Assembly: GCA_963565915.1 (NCBI GenBank)
Contig: OY751494.1
Coordinates: 1,922,001 to 1,986,000, forward strand
Source of the DNA: Entoloma clypeatum
Lineage: Eukaryota; Basidiomycota; Agaricomycetes; Agaricales; Entolomataceae
Length of the DNA: 64,000 nt
Direction: 5' to 3'
The notes beneath the pieces are model-generated. The model was not told the origin of the DNA and made no database searches. It saw only the letters and a list, made by a program, of their open reading frames with translations. Both the position numbers and the translations under genes were made by a program. Positions 12,381-23,248 of the stretch are shown here, in pieces; position 1 is the first letter of the stretch; every line of letters begins with the position of its first letter.

Positions 12381-14021
12381 AGACGTGGTCCCCCATTGTC
12401 CATATTTGGTTTGGAAGTATGAATGCCACTTCAATGCCGAGATCACAGTTTCTCTCAAATCAGTCACCTATATCCACAAGTACATCAGAAAGGGAACAGA
12501 CAAAGCAACAGTCCAAATTTCTGCTGAAGGTGGTGACCAGCAGCGAAATAAAATCAAGGAGTTCCTTGATGCCCGCTATGTGTCTGCCTCTGAGGCATGT
12601 TGGAGGTTGTTTGAGTTTGGCATGCATGACATTTCCCCCACTGTCTACCGCCTTCCTGTCCATCTGCCCAACTGCCAGATGATCTACTACAATGATGATG
12701 ACAATGTGGATGAGGTCTTGAGTCACTCTAATATTGACATGACACCCTTGACTGCATGGTTCAAAGCAAATCAGCGGGAGGAGGAAGCACGCACCATTCT
12801 CTACCAGGACTTTTCTCAGAAGTATTCCTATGACAAAAAGACCAATGTCTGGAAGGCTAGAACCTGCAGTGCTGGTGCTATTGGTCGCATGTACTTTGCA
12901 TCTCCTGCCCAGGGTGAATGCTTCTATCTCAGGCTGCTTTTGACAAAGATTCCTGGTGCTACCTCCTTTGAATTTTTGTGCACAGTCAAGGGTGTACTGC
13001 TGGAGAACTTCAAGCAGGCCTGCTTGGAAAATAGGTTTCTGCAAGATGATGGGGAATGGAAACAGTGCCTTCGTGAAGCTGTTGTAATGCAAACTGGATC
13101 AGCAATGTGGTCTTTGTTTGCCATCATTCTAATCCACTGCTTTCCTGTCCATCCAGATGTGCTCTGGGATGAATTCAAGGAACCAATGTGCCGTGATTTG
13201 GAGTGGGCCCTCAGACAACACTTTTCTGATAGAGAATTTACCCCAGACCAGGTCTATGACTTTGGACTATATCTCTTGGAAAAGATCTTGAGAAAGTCTG
13301 GCAAACAGCTCATCCAATTTCCACCAATGCCATCTGTTGCAGATCCTGAGACTTGGGAGGGAATGGCCATTGGCAACCACATGCTGCATGAGCAGCTGGA
13401 CTATGATATAGACACACTGAAAACCATGGTGGAGCACAATTGTAGTTTGTTCAACAATGAACAGAAGCTGGCATTTGATGCAGCAATGCTTTCCATCAAC
13501 AACAACGAGGGCAAGTTGCTGTTTATTCACAGTGGGGGTGGTGGTGGCAAGTCATTTTTGTGCAACACCATTGCTGCCAAAGTCAGTTCTGAAAGACATG
13601 TTGCTCTTTGTGTTGCATCCTCTGGCATAGCTGCTTTGCTCCTTGAAGGTGGTCGCACTGCACATTCAAGGTTCAAGATTCCTTTGAATTTGGATGAACA
13701 GTCGGTTGGAATGGTGAAGCGCACAGATCCCATCTTTGAAGTGTTGCAGAGAACAAAGGTTATTATCTGGGATGAAGTGCCAATGCAGCACAAGAATGCA
13801 CTCATGGCTGTTGATCGAAATCTCAGAGATCTGTTGCAGAATGATGTACCATTCGGTGGGATCACTGTTGTGTTTGGTGGAGACTTCAGACAGACACTCC
13901 CAGTTGTCGTTAGAGGATCAAGAGAGCAGACAATTGCTGCATCGTTTTGCAAAAGCACTCTTTGGCAACATGTGAAGGTTTACTACTTGAAGCAGAATCC
14001 AAACTCCAGACAGTGTACACA

Positions 14022-14307
14022 GTAACCAAAAACCTAAATCTTTCCGCGACTCTGTACCAGACCACTTGTTTGATTTCGAAGACATATTCTCAAAGACCTC
14101 TTTCGACACCTTACCGGAAGAGCGGACTTGGGACCACACCATTGAACTTGTTCTGGACGCCTCTCCGGCGGGTTGTAAGGTATATCCGCTTGCTCCGAAC
14201 GAACAGAAGGAACTCAATGCATTTTTGGAGGAAAACCTTGCAACTGGTCGGATCCGCCCTTCCAAGTCTCTGATGGCATCTCCGGTATTTTACATCAAGA
14301 AGAAGGA
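14022..14307 (+). pseudogene. Ty3/gypsy pol fragment, start of reverse transcriptase
   Basis: Reads [25 protein letters not shown] and [16 protein letters not shown] up to FYIKKKE, the typical region just before and at the start of a gypsy RT. It stops exactly where the inverted RNase H fragment begins. The family differs from G1/G2 and G3 by sequence. Confidence 0.75.
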
Positions 14308-14538
14308 AATGAGCGAGGTATAAGGACCATCTAGCTTGTCGTCGATTTAGTTTTTGAGCTGTCATGAAATACTCAAGATTTTTGTGGTCCGTCCAAATCT
14401 CCACTGTCTTCTCCACTCCTTCAAGGAAGTGCCTCCACTCCTCCAATGCGCGGACCACTGCCAACATCTCCTTGTCGTAGATCTCGTAGTTGCGTTCCAC
14501 CGGACTAAGGCTTTTGGAATAGAATGCGACAGGGTACC
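14308..14538 (-). pseudogene. Ty3/gypsy pol fragment, RNase H part, inverted
   Basis: Minus-strand reading gives [40 protein letters not shown] and [18 protein letters not shown], the gypsy RNase H signature. It is joined head to head with the plus-strand RT fragment, suggesting one gypsy element lost its RT core and had one part inverted. Confidence 0.75.
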
Positions 14539-14564
14539 ACTTACCCCAGGGACCCAGGACTACT

Positions 14565-15376
14565 TACCTAAACCTTACATAATTTTGTTGCAATGTTGGT
14601 CAGAATTGGTCAGACTTTTCTCACTATTGTCAAAATGTCAAGCAACGATTCTCCCACCTTCCCTCCCATTAGTAGTATAGACGAGCTTATTAACCTGTGC
14701 TTCGCTACGGCAGTGAGCATTGCTCACAGTGCTCGCAAAAGCTCACAACCGTTGAGCTTCGCACAGGTCACAGCTTGTTGGGGGCTGTGCCCCCAAACCC
14801 CTGCTGTGAGTTTTTGTCCTCACCAAGGCTTGCCATATCGTATTTCTAGGGTTTCCCCCCCCCTCCAGGGGGAGGGGATGGGGGGTGGAGTTCATTGAAC
14901 TTATTCTCTTAACCCTGGCACTCACCAAGGCTCACAGAGTAAGTATCTTTACACAATGTGTCATGGCGCTCAGACCTGTGGCCCTTGCTTGTGCGGCAGT
15001 AACCTAATATGGTCCTCAGACCTCCTGCCCTTGCTTGTGTGCCCAAGGACTCACCCAAACAACCAAAAAAGCGCCAAATGGCAACCTTGATGGGAGAAAT
15101 GCAGCCATTGCATGGCGCCAAGGCACAGACCCTGAGACAGGGTACCATCAAGAGTCCATCAAAATCAGGAAAAAAGATTCGCACTCTGTGCTCACACAGG
15201 AAATAAGGTTCGTGCTCCGCACTCACCCCATGGGAGGACAAAAAGCTGACCAATTTCTTATATAATTTTACATAAGACTTACATAACTTTTTTTCAGTCT
15301 TTGTCAGACTTTTCTCACTGTTGTCAAAATGTCAAGCAACCAGATTCCCACCTTTCCTCCCATTAGTAGTACGAGG
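14565..15376 (-). repeat. Inverted copy of the Helitron tail
   Basis: Reverse complement of Helitron tail sequence, with the two flanking repeat types and the segment between them (compare 7190-7345 and 7890-8230). It holds the words TAATAAGCTCGTCTATACTA and CATAAGAAATTGGTCAGC on the minus strand. No coding potential of its own. Confidence 0.75.
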
Positions 15377-15490
15377 GTATGACCCGTGCCATACGGCATG
15401 GAGGTTGGTGTGGTGTGAAAAAGTAACTGTTTGTGTCTATAATTGATGTATTATAGAATCATTTTTCCAAAAAATTGCATCACATGTATG

Positions 15491-15901
15491 TCTACTGTTA
15501 CGGACTCTATGGTATGAGGACCACGTCATATCTTTTACTTATCGGCCTGACTCAGTGCCCTCTTACGAACTTACTATGTCCAATGTCTACTTTTGCAACC
15601 TTCGATTCCCAGCCTGACTCACTACATTACTTTGTCAGCCCCTTTAGTATACTTCGCTCCCATGCTGACTCGCTTTCCACAGTCAGCTTACTCATTGTAC
15701 ATAGCCTTCCGCAGTCGCCTTACTCATGTGCACTGCCTTCCGCAGTACTGACTCATCCGCTACCACCTATAGTCGGTACCTATATAAACCTCTTGTACTG
15801 TAGTAGATTCCTTAGATTTAGCAATCACATTGCTCTTCGCCTTTCCACTTCCTGCATACTCTGCCCGAACCTTGGAACGGTTTGTTAAGCATAACATCTA
15901 C
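15491..15901 (+). mobile_element. Solo LTR of the G1/G2 gypsy family with TCTAC target duplication
   Basis: The LTR spans 15496-15896 (401 bp), begins TGTTACGGACTC and ends AAGCATAACA. It is flanked on both sides by TCTAC (15491-15495 and 15897-15901), the 5-bp duplication expected for a gypsy insertion. There is no internal region, so it is a product of LTR-LTR recombination. A TATATAAA box lies at 15781-15788. Confidence 0.9.
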
Positions 15902-16675
15902 TGCACTCAAGCCTCCTGCCTTTCTGTTGTTTACCCATTGCTTACTGATTGCAAAAATCTGGGCTTTCCACTAAAACTGGTTGGTAAGTCCAATCACTTT
16001 CTGTTGTTTACCCGTTGCTTACTGAGTCGCTTCAACAAAATATTGAATACTGACAAAATGATGGGGGAAATACATCCCACCTTCTGTATCCTTGATTTGT
16101 GCATTGAATGAGTGAATTTGACTGGAGGAGTAAGGGAAATAATGTTCCAATCAGTCATGAAACCCATGTTCTCCCCATTTTTCTATATTTCAACAAAACA
16201 CTGAATATAAGCAGATCTGTGGAACGGATTCCTATCATCTCTTTTGTCCCTTGCATTATCCATATTATGGATGATTTTCGCTGAATGAATAAGCTGGGAA
16301 TTGCCTATACAGTACACACCCTGACCCCCTCTTTTCTGCTTGTTTTCATAATATCAATAGATCCGTGGAACAGATCCCTATCATCTTTTTTGGCCCTTGC
16401 ATTATGCATATTATGGATGATTTTTTGCTGAAGGAATAAGCCAGAAAGTCCCTACACAAATTGTAACAATTCTGCAGTCTCATCAGGCAAATATCTTATT
16501 TCTTTACAGCCATTCATGGTTATTTTTATTTCACTCTATATTTTGTTCAGGTTACTCAAATACATGCTACAATACATGGCCCACATAGTATACATACCTT
16601 CAGTGAAAGGATCCAGAATATTCAGTGAATTGATGGCTGCATCAATGGATTGATGGGAGATTGATGGAGCCATGG
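15902..16675. other. Non-coding stretch with an imperfect 148-bp direct repeat
   Basis: No gene seen. The first 120 bases recur inverted at 16951-17075. A repeat with GGAACRGATYCCTATCATCT and TGCATTATNCATATTATGG occurs near 16212-16290 and again near 16360-16435. Confidence 0.6.
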
Positions 16676-17075
16676 TGTTATGCTTAACAAACCGTTCCAA
16701 GGTTCGGGCAGAGTATGCAGGAAGTGGAAAGGCGAAGAGCAATGTGATTGCTAAATAAGGAATCTACTACAGTACAGGAGGTTTATATAGGTACTGACTA
16801 TAGGCGGTAGCGGATGAGTCAGTACTGCGGAAGGCAGTGCGCATGAGTAAGGCGACTGCGGAAGGCTATGTACAATGAGTAAGCTGACTGTGGAAAGCGA
16901 GTCAGCGTGGGAGCGAAGTATACTAAAGGGGCTGACAAAGTAATGTAGTGTAAGCAATGGGTAAACAACAGAAAGTGATTGGACTTACCAACCAGTTTTA
17001 GTGGAAAGCCCAGATTTTTGCAATCAGTAAGCAACGGGTAAACAACAGAAAGGCAGGAGGCTTGAGTGCAGTAGA
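16676..17075 (-). repeat. Truncated G1/G2-type LTR plus inverted copy of the solo-LTR flank
   Basis: 16676-16950 is an LTR on the minus strand that lacks its first part. 16951-17075 is the reverse complement of 15897-16020, the flank of the solo LTR. The arrangement is an inverted duplication of LTR and flank. Confidence 0.8.
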
Positions 17076-17453
17076 TGTTATGCTTAACAAACCGTTCCAA
17101 GGTTCGGGCAGAGTATGCAGGAAGTGGAAAGGTGAAGAGCAATGTGATTGCTAAATAAGGAATCTACTACAGTACAGGAGGTTTATATAGGTACTGACTA
17201 TAGGCGGTAGCGGATGAGTCAGTACTGCGGAAGGCAGTGCACATGAGTAAGGCAACTGCGGAAGGCTATGTACAATGAGTAAGCTGACTGCGGAAAGCGA
17301 GTCAGCGCGGGAGCGAAGTATACTAAATGAGTCAGACTGGGAATCGAAGGTTGCAAAAGTAGACATTAGACATAGTAAGTTTGTAAGAGGGCGCCGAGTT
17401 GGGCTGATAAGTAAAAGATATGACGTGGCCCTCATACCGTAGAGTCCGTAACA
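17076..17453 (-). repeat. 3' LTR of G1
   Basis: 378 bp, TGTTACGG...GCATAACA on the minus strand. It is shorter than the 402-bp 5' LTR; the part around the ACTACATTACTT segment is missing. Confidence 0.9.
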
Positions 17454-17858
17454 TGTTCCCCTCTCCAAGCTCTGTGTCCTCACAGAGCACTGTCCCCATC
17501 CCTCGTTGTTGTTGGGATCGGACCAGTTCGGACTCTCCTTGAGGCTCCAATCATATATCAACTCCTCATTGATGGCTACGGCGAGTTCAAGGCCTTTGAT
17601 GGCCAGCCGAATACGTCGATTTTCGATGACGAGGGTGCTGGTGTAGTTCCCGAGGATTTGTTTCTCTTCGGGAGTCGGGGCGACGGGGAGATTGGACAAT
17701 GAATGAAGTCGGATATTCATCTGGCGATGAAGGAGGTCGGCGAGGGAAGTTTCGAGGGCATGGATTTGGTCGTTCATGGAGAGCGCTTCATTCATAAGGG
17801 TGGCGATGGCGGGGTTGATGTCGGTGGTGGAGGTGGAGGTAACGATGGTGTTTGACAT
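17151..17858 (-). CDS. Extra ORF of G1 in the env position
   Basis: Starts MSNTIVTSTSTTDINPAIA and contains ALSMNDQIHALETSLADLLH, then LPVAPTPEEKQILGNYTSTL and ELAVAINEELIYDWSLKES. The first 120 or so residues are nearly the same as in G2 and look helical, with heptad-like leucines; no membrane segment or signal peptide is visible, so it is not an obvious envelope protein. In G2 the frame closes after GWGQ; here a small change lets it read into the LTR. No known domain recognised; the function is open. Confidence 0.55.
   Translation of the reverse strand: MSNTIVTSTSTTDINPAIATLMNEALSMNDQIHALETSLADLLHRQMNIRLHSLSNLPVAPTPEEKQILGNYTSTLVIENRRIRLAIKGLELAVAINEELIYDWSLKESPNWSDPNNNEGWGQCSVRTQSLERGTCYGLYGMRATSYLLLISPTRRPLTNLLCLMSTFATFDSQSDSFSILRSRADSLSAVSLLIVHSLPQLPYSCALPSAVLTHPLPPIVSTYINLLYCSRFLI
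17456..17466 (-). promoter_or_regulatory. Polypurine tract of G1
   Basis: GGAGAGGGGAA on the minus strand next to the 3' LTR; the expected primer for plus-strand DNA synthesis. Confidence 0.7.
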
Positions 17859-17983
17859 GGCGGTGAGGATGGTTGAGAGATAAAAGAAGAATGGGGTGGC
17901 TATATTGGGCAGGGAAAAGACTAGAGCAGGGAACTCGGTGTGTGGTTGACTGATGAGGTCGATACTGCCATGGGTTTTGAGAA

Positions 17984-20900
17984 CTAATCCTGAGCGTTCT
18001 GAACATTAGCTCGAGGTTCCCATGTGTTCTCTTCTGGGCCATATGCTTCCCACTGGACGAGGTACTGGATCTTTCCACGGAACTTTCGAGAGTCTAGGAT
18101 TGTAGACACATGGTACTCTTCTTGTCCTTCGACAATGATCAGATCAGGGGCTGGTTTCTTTTTCTGGATGGCGTACTTCGGAGTTTCATATGGTGACAAC
18201 AGGGTCTCGTTGAACACAGGGTGAATCACTGAAACTCTGCGATTGCGATCCACTCAGCCCAATCATCCTACAGATGGTCGACAAAGTTCCGTAAGAATGC
18301 CCCCGTTTCCTGATGTGATCGCTCGGCCTGTCCATCAGTCTGTGGGTGGTATGCGGTGGACAGGTTCCTTTTGATCCCTAGCATGTGGCAGAGTATCTCC
18401 ATGAACTTCGCAGCGAACTGCAGTCCCCTATCGCTGATGATCTTCTTGGGGATCCTGTGAAGCTTCCATATCTGATCCCGATAGATCTTGGCTAATCCTT
18501 CAGCTGATAATTCCACAGTTGTCGGAATGAGATGGAGCATCTTCGAATGTCTATCTGTGATGACCAGAATCGCATTCTTTCCATCGGACTCTGGTATTGG
18601 TCCCACGACGTCAATCCCTATGTCTTCCCATGGATGACTTGGTGCTGCATGGGGATGTAGCGGAGCATGTCTGTTGATCTTGTTGCGTTGACAGGTGTCA
18701 CAACCCTTTACGTACTTGTTCACGTCATGCAGGATAGTAGGCCACCAGTAGGTACGAGTGAGGAGTTCATGTGTCCGATATTGTCCTGGATGTCCGGCCA
18801 CTGGTGCATCGTGTGACTCGAACATCAATTCTTGTCGTAATTGTGGATCTGGCGGGACATAGACTCGTTCGCCTGCATATGTGATGCCGTTTTCCTGTTG
18901 ATACCAATGAGGATTCTTCTTTAGACCCTGGGCTACTTCTGTCTCCATGCGGTTTGAACCCTTGATGCGTGCGATCCATGGATTTTCAATGGTTGTGACG
19001 TTTCCAATTTTGATGGAATCAGATGTTTCACCCCCTTCAAAGAATTGTTCCTCCATGAACATCTCCATTTGTACCACATCTTCTGATTCCAACTGTTTCA
19101 AGAATAGTCCCTCCTTGAGCATTTGGTCACTGTCTTGTGGTTCGAGTTCCACTTCATACCAGGGTAAGCACGACAGGATGTCCGCTTTCGCATTGGTCTT
19201 GCTGGGTACATGCCGTAATTCAAAGTCATAGTCTTGTAACTTCATTTTCCAGCGTCGCTGTCGTTGATTCAGGTCCTGAGGACGACGGAAATATTCCAGG
19301 TTCTTGTGATCGGTCAAGATTTCGAAACGCTCCCTGGCTTCGAGCAGATAGTGTCTCCAATTTTTTAATGCTTCCATGACTGCCAGGAGTTCCTTGTCGT
19401 ATATCTCGTAATTCTGTTCGGCCGCGGACATGGTCCGCGACAAGAACACGATGGGGTGCCATTTGTCGTCTTGCTTCTGAGAGAGTACTGCTCCAATTGC
19501 ATAGCCCGATGCATCGGTTTCAACCCTGAACTGTCCCTCTGATTTTGGTAATGCCAAGACTGGTGCCGATGTAATTGCCCATATGAGACCTTCAAAAGCT
19601 TGCTGCTCTGTTGGTCCCCAAGTAAATGCCGTACCGCCTGTGAGCGCGGTGAGAGGTTTTGCGATGTTTGAGTACCCTTCAATAAATTGTCGATAGAAGT
19701 TAGCAAATCCAAGGAACTTCTGAACTTCCTTTTTTGATGTGGGTGCTCGCCAGTTTCGGATTGTATCCACCTTCTCAGTTTCCATCTCGACACGTCCCTC
19801 ACCAACCACATATCCCAATATAGGACATTTCGTTACTTCTCATAAACACTTCTTCTCCTTTAGGAACAAATCATTGTCTGATAGGATCTGTAGGATTTCT
19901 TTGGTGTTTCACGTGAGTTCTTCCTTGGTTTTACCGATAACCACGATGTCATCCATGTAGATCATGCGGATATGTCGGCGGATCTGGTCCTGGAATAGAC
20001 TAGCCATCATTCGAGAGAACATTCCCGGGGAGTTGCAAAGACCAAAAAACATGACCAATGGTTCAAACAATCCTCGACTGGTGAGGAAGGCAGCTTTCCA
20101 TTCATCGCCCTCCTTAATCCGGATGTTGTTATAGCCCCACATGATGTCCATTTTATTGAAGTAGACTGCATCTTTCAGCACGTCCAAGAGATCGGATATT
20201 TGTGGGAGTGGGAACTTGTCTTTGACCATGAATTTATTGACCATGCGGTAATCTTGTACCAATCGTTTGGAGCCATCCTTCTTGTTGATGAAGAAGCAAG
20301 GGGAGGCATACGGGGATTTAGATGGGCAGATCTTTCCTGTTGCTAGACCCTCGTCAATGAATGCATCCAATTCCTCTTGTTCCTTTTGTGTCATAGGATA
20401 TGTATTTCCCCCTAGTTCCTTTGGTGCGTCCGGTGTAAGTTTGATACCATGGTCCCATTCCCTCTCCTTCGGGATCTTATCAAAGTTCTCCTTCTCGAAG
20501 AGATGAGCAAATTGTTCAACATATGAGGGTCGTTTGGTTGTGGGAGGTGTTGTGGGAGTGACAGCTTCCAAAATAGGGTCTCCAGGCTTCCATTTCTGAT
20601 CCGACTTTTTGGGTGCATCTTTGTCGCGCACCTCAACCATGCGAACCTGGTGTTTGCGACCATCAAGGTTAACCCTGAAATCCGAGTGTTTGGTTCGACA
20701 TCTTGTTGGGCACCGGTTAAATGTTACCGCGCCGGTTGTCCAATTGATTGTGGGGTTGTGGTGTACCAACCAGTCATGTCCCAAGAGCATGTCCGTTCTT
20801 CCAATGTCCAGTACCATTGCTTCCATGGTTTCCTGATGTGCCCCCCATTCCAGTTTGACTTCAGCAAGTTGGCTCGCTTTCTGTTGTCGATTTGGTGATC

Positions 20901-21156
20901 CATCCGCATTTAGAATTGCTATGGGCGGTATTCCTTGCGTGGGGAGGTTCTGTTCGCGTACTATTCTGGGATGGATGCATGTGCGTTCACATCCGCTATC
21001 AACCTCAGGTCGGATGACCTTTGGTCCTCATCGTGTTTTGAGCTGAGCTAACAGCCTGATCTCTCGTCTTTTCGGAGGTTTATCTCCCTTCACAATCTTA
21101 GTCGACACAGTGGCTCGCTTGGCAGGGATGACATAGGTTCTATTGTCTGCAGTCAT
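17984..21156 (-). pseudogene. G1 pol: protease, RT, RNase H, integrase, chromodomain; broken
   Basis: ATG at 21156. Order: protease with intact DSG (VDSGCERTC), RT (YMDD in IYMDDIVVI), RNase H ([29 protein letters not shown]), integrase with HHCC (HDAPVAGHPGQ...CDTCQ) and DDE (GIDVVG, SDRGLQF, DGQAERSHQ), and chromodomain ([17 protein letters not shown]) at 18253-17984. Breaks: a TGA early in pol shared with G2; CGA to TGA at about 19909; TGG to TGA near 19835; CAG to TAG near 18268. The integrase C-terminal part is deleted directly before [11 protein letters not shown], as in G2. A further 51 bases are missing after the chromodomain. Confidence 0.85.
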
Positions 21157-21206
21157 ACAAGGCAAGCAAGTCCGTTTAATAGATAAGGGTCACGACTTAG
21201 CGTCGT

Positions 21207-22786
21207 TTAATCGGACCCTTCGGGAAAATCCTTCTCGTCAGCTTCTAAAATTGTGGTTTCATCATTCTCGGCATCTTCCTCGGACACCTTCCTAACCCTT
21301 CCAGAGTTCTTCTTCAGCTTGCGGCAGTTGCGCGCGATATGGCCTTCTTGGTCACAGTTGAAACACTTGCGACCATCTTTCTTCTTTGGAGCGCTACAGT
21401 CTTTAGCCAGATGACCGAAGCGTTGACAGTTGTAGCAATGGGCTACTCCTGCTTTGTCGATCTCCATGGCCTTGCCCTGACCACCATAAGTGATATCTGA
21501 TCCGGTGCGCATGTCGCCACCACCTCGGATGACCAGTGTGTGTCCTTCCATCTGTCGTCCCTTGTTTCGGATCTCCTTTGCGTAATTGGTGTACGTCTTG
21601 CCATCACTAGCCACTTGTTCAGAGATTCTGCGGTTGACGTTCTTCTCTAGGATGTATTTCCCAGTTTCTTCGCCAAGGTTTGACAGCTTCAAGAGCTCTT
21701 CGAATTCATCCAAGAATTCGTCAACGGTGCACTTCTCTTGTTTCAGGACTTCGAGTCTTGCTTTGGCAGCAACCGACTTGTTGGCGATGTCATCAGAAAA
21801 ACCTAGCCAGGTGATGTTCTCGTTGTCAACAGCAAGAGCGTCTAACTTGTTACTGGCCCAGTGTCTGCCAGACCCTTCCATCATGCGGGACAGTACCGCA
21901 ACAATCTTCTGATCGTCTGTGAGGCTCTTTTGGAACCTGATGTATAGTTTGGTGGCTTTCCACCACTCGTCAAAGGTGTATCTGTCCTTGAACATCCTGG
22001 GATCCTTGATGATCTTGGATGTATCCATTGTTTGTACAGCCGGAGCTTCTGCCATGTCTAGAGTCTGCGGAGGAGAAGAGGGGTCGGGTTGTTGGGATGA
22101 AGATGGGGTTCGGGATACAGGTAAGGATTGAAAATGAGTCCCTGTTCTAGGCATCTGTTCGATATCTGACTGCGTGGAGTCAAAAGTAAATTCGTCAGGG
22201 GACTCGTCAGCGGAATTGGTGGCAAAACATTCAGAGTATTTCCTCTGTAAATCTCTAAGGAATCTCTGTTCCTGCACGTCTGTTGGTCGCGAGAAGGGGT
22301 CAAGTCTCTCATTTCGTGCCCAACAGTTGTACTCGGTCTGTTGTTCTTCAGTGGTGAAGTGGGCGTAGATCTGCTGCTTCGAGTAAGACGTGATGATGTG
22401 GCTCTGGGACGTCTTGATGTGAGCGTCCTAATCAATCTTCTGATAATGGTTGTCTGGACACCGATAAACTCTCTGATCTCTGTGATCCGACCTGTCTGAG
22501 GTCCTTCTTGAACGCGAAAGCTTTCGAGTTCGTTCTGTCGGGCGTTGTAACGCGCGATCTGGTGTTGCCGAGCAAGATGGATGCTCTCTGCTAACTCGCC
22601 GTGGGGGCGATGCTCGTCGTTGTCTAGTTCTTCGTCAAGCACCTGCTGTAGGATGCGATGGATCTCCGATTCGATGTACTGCTGGATGAGCGTAAAATCG
22701 ATACTGTCTCGAGGACTTAGCTCCTCCTGTCGGGCTTCTGGCATGCTGAATGGGTTACCGGTGAAGTCTTCAAAGAAGCGCGACAT
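21207..22786 (-). pseudogene. G1 gag with two CCHC knuckles, frame-shifted
   Basis: ATG at 22786 (MSRFFEDFTGNPFSMPEAR). The frame changes by -1 near 22430, at the same place as in G2. The second part holds the capsid-like region (FDEWWKATKLYIRFQKSL) and two zinc knuckles, CYNCQRFGHLAKDC and CFNCDQEGHIARNC, and ends at 21207. The protein is nearly identical to that of G2. The shared shift could be a fixed lesion; I see no convincing slippery heptamer there. Confidence 0.8.
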
Positions 22787-22846
22787 CTTGACTCGTCTGG
22801 TAGTTGCTCTCTTCGCTCTGGGCGAACCTAACAAGATTTAGCAACT

Positions 22847-23248
22847 TGTTATGCTTAACAAACTGTTCCAAGGTTCGGGCAGAGTATGCAGGAAAGTGGA
22901 AAGGCGAAGAGCAATGTGATTGCTAAATCTAAGGAATCTACTACAGTACAGGAGGTTTATATAGGTACTGACTATAGGCGGTAGCAGATGAGTCAGTACT
23001 GCGGAAGGCAGTGCACATGAGTCAGGCGACTGCGGAAGGCTATGTACAATGAGTAAGCTGACTGCGGAAAGCGAGTCAGCGTGGGAGCGAAGTATACTAA
23101 AGGGGATGACGAAGTAATGTAGTGAGTCAGACTGGGAATCGAAGGTTGCAAAAGTAGACATTAGACATAGTAAGTTCGTAAGAGGGCGCCGAGTCGGGCC
23201 GATAAGTAAAAGATATGACGTGGCCCTCATACCGTAGAGTCTGTAACA
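22847..23248 (-). repeat. 5' LTR of G1
   Basis: 402 bp; starts TGTTACAG (others have TGTTACGG) and ends GCATAACA. A TATATAAA box lies at 22956-22963 on the minus strand. Confidence 0.9.

Larger units (their letters stand above)
8463..14021 (+). mobile_element. Helitron copy 2, truncated in the helicase
   Basis: Second copy in the same orientation as copy 1. It starts with the leader that matches base 1 and ends inside the helicase just after YYLKQN. A deletion of about 13-15 bases lies at 13998, and homology stops at about 14021, where gypsy-derived sequence starts. Helicase motifs after FGGDFRQT are missing, so the copy is dead. Confidence 0.85.
10541..14021 (+). pseudogene. Helitron copy 2, Rep and truncated helicase
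   Basis: Carries the same frameshift (near 11275) and TGA (11959-11961) as copy 1 and the same HUH motif near 11945. The helicase frame runs to about 14025 with Walker A (GGGGGGKS) and Walker B intact, but then reads into foreign sequence (PNSRQCTQ). From about 10678 to 12339 I see no difference from copy 1 (2254-3915). Further downstream many CpG sites of copy 1 are TpG or CpA here. Confidence 0.85.
17076..23248 (-). mobile_element. Ty3/gypsy chromovirus-type element G1
   Basis: Minus-strand element with 5' LTR 22847-23248 and 3' LTR 17076-17453, gag, pol ending in a chromodomain, and a small extra ORF before the 3' LTR. It is a close sister of G2. No target duplication is found: the 5' flank reads CCATG and the 3' flank TCTAC on the sense strand. 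Because TCTAC is also the flank of the solo LTR at 15496, the 3' side of G1 lies on an inverted copy of that site. Confidence 0.9.
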
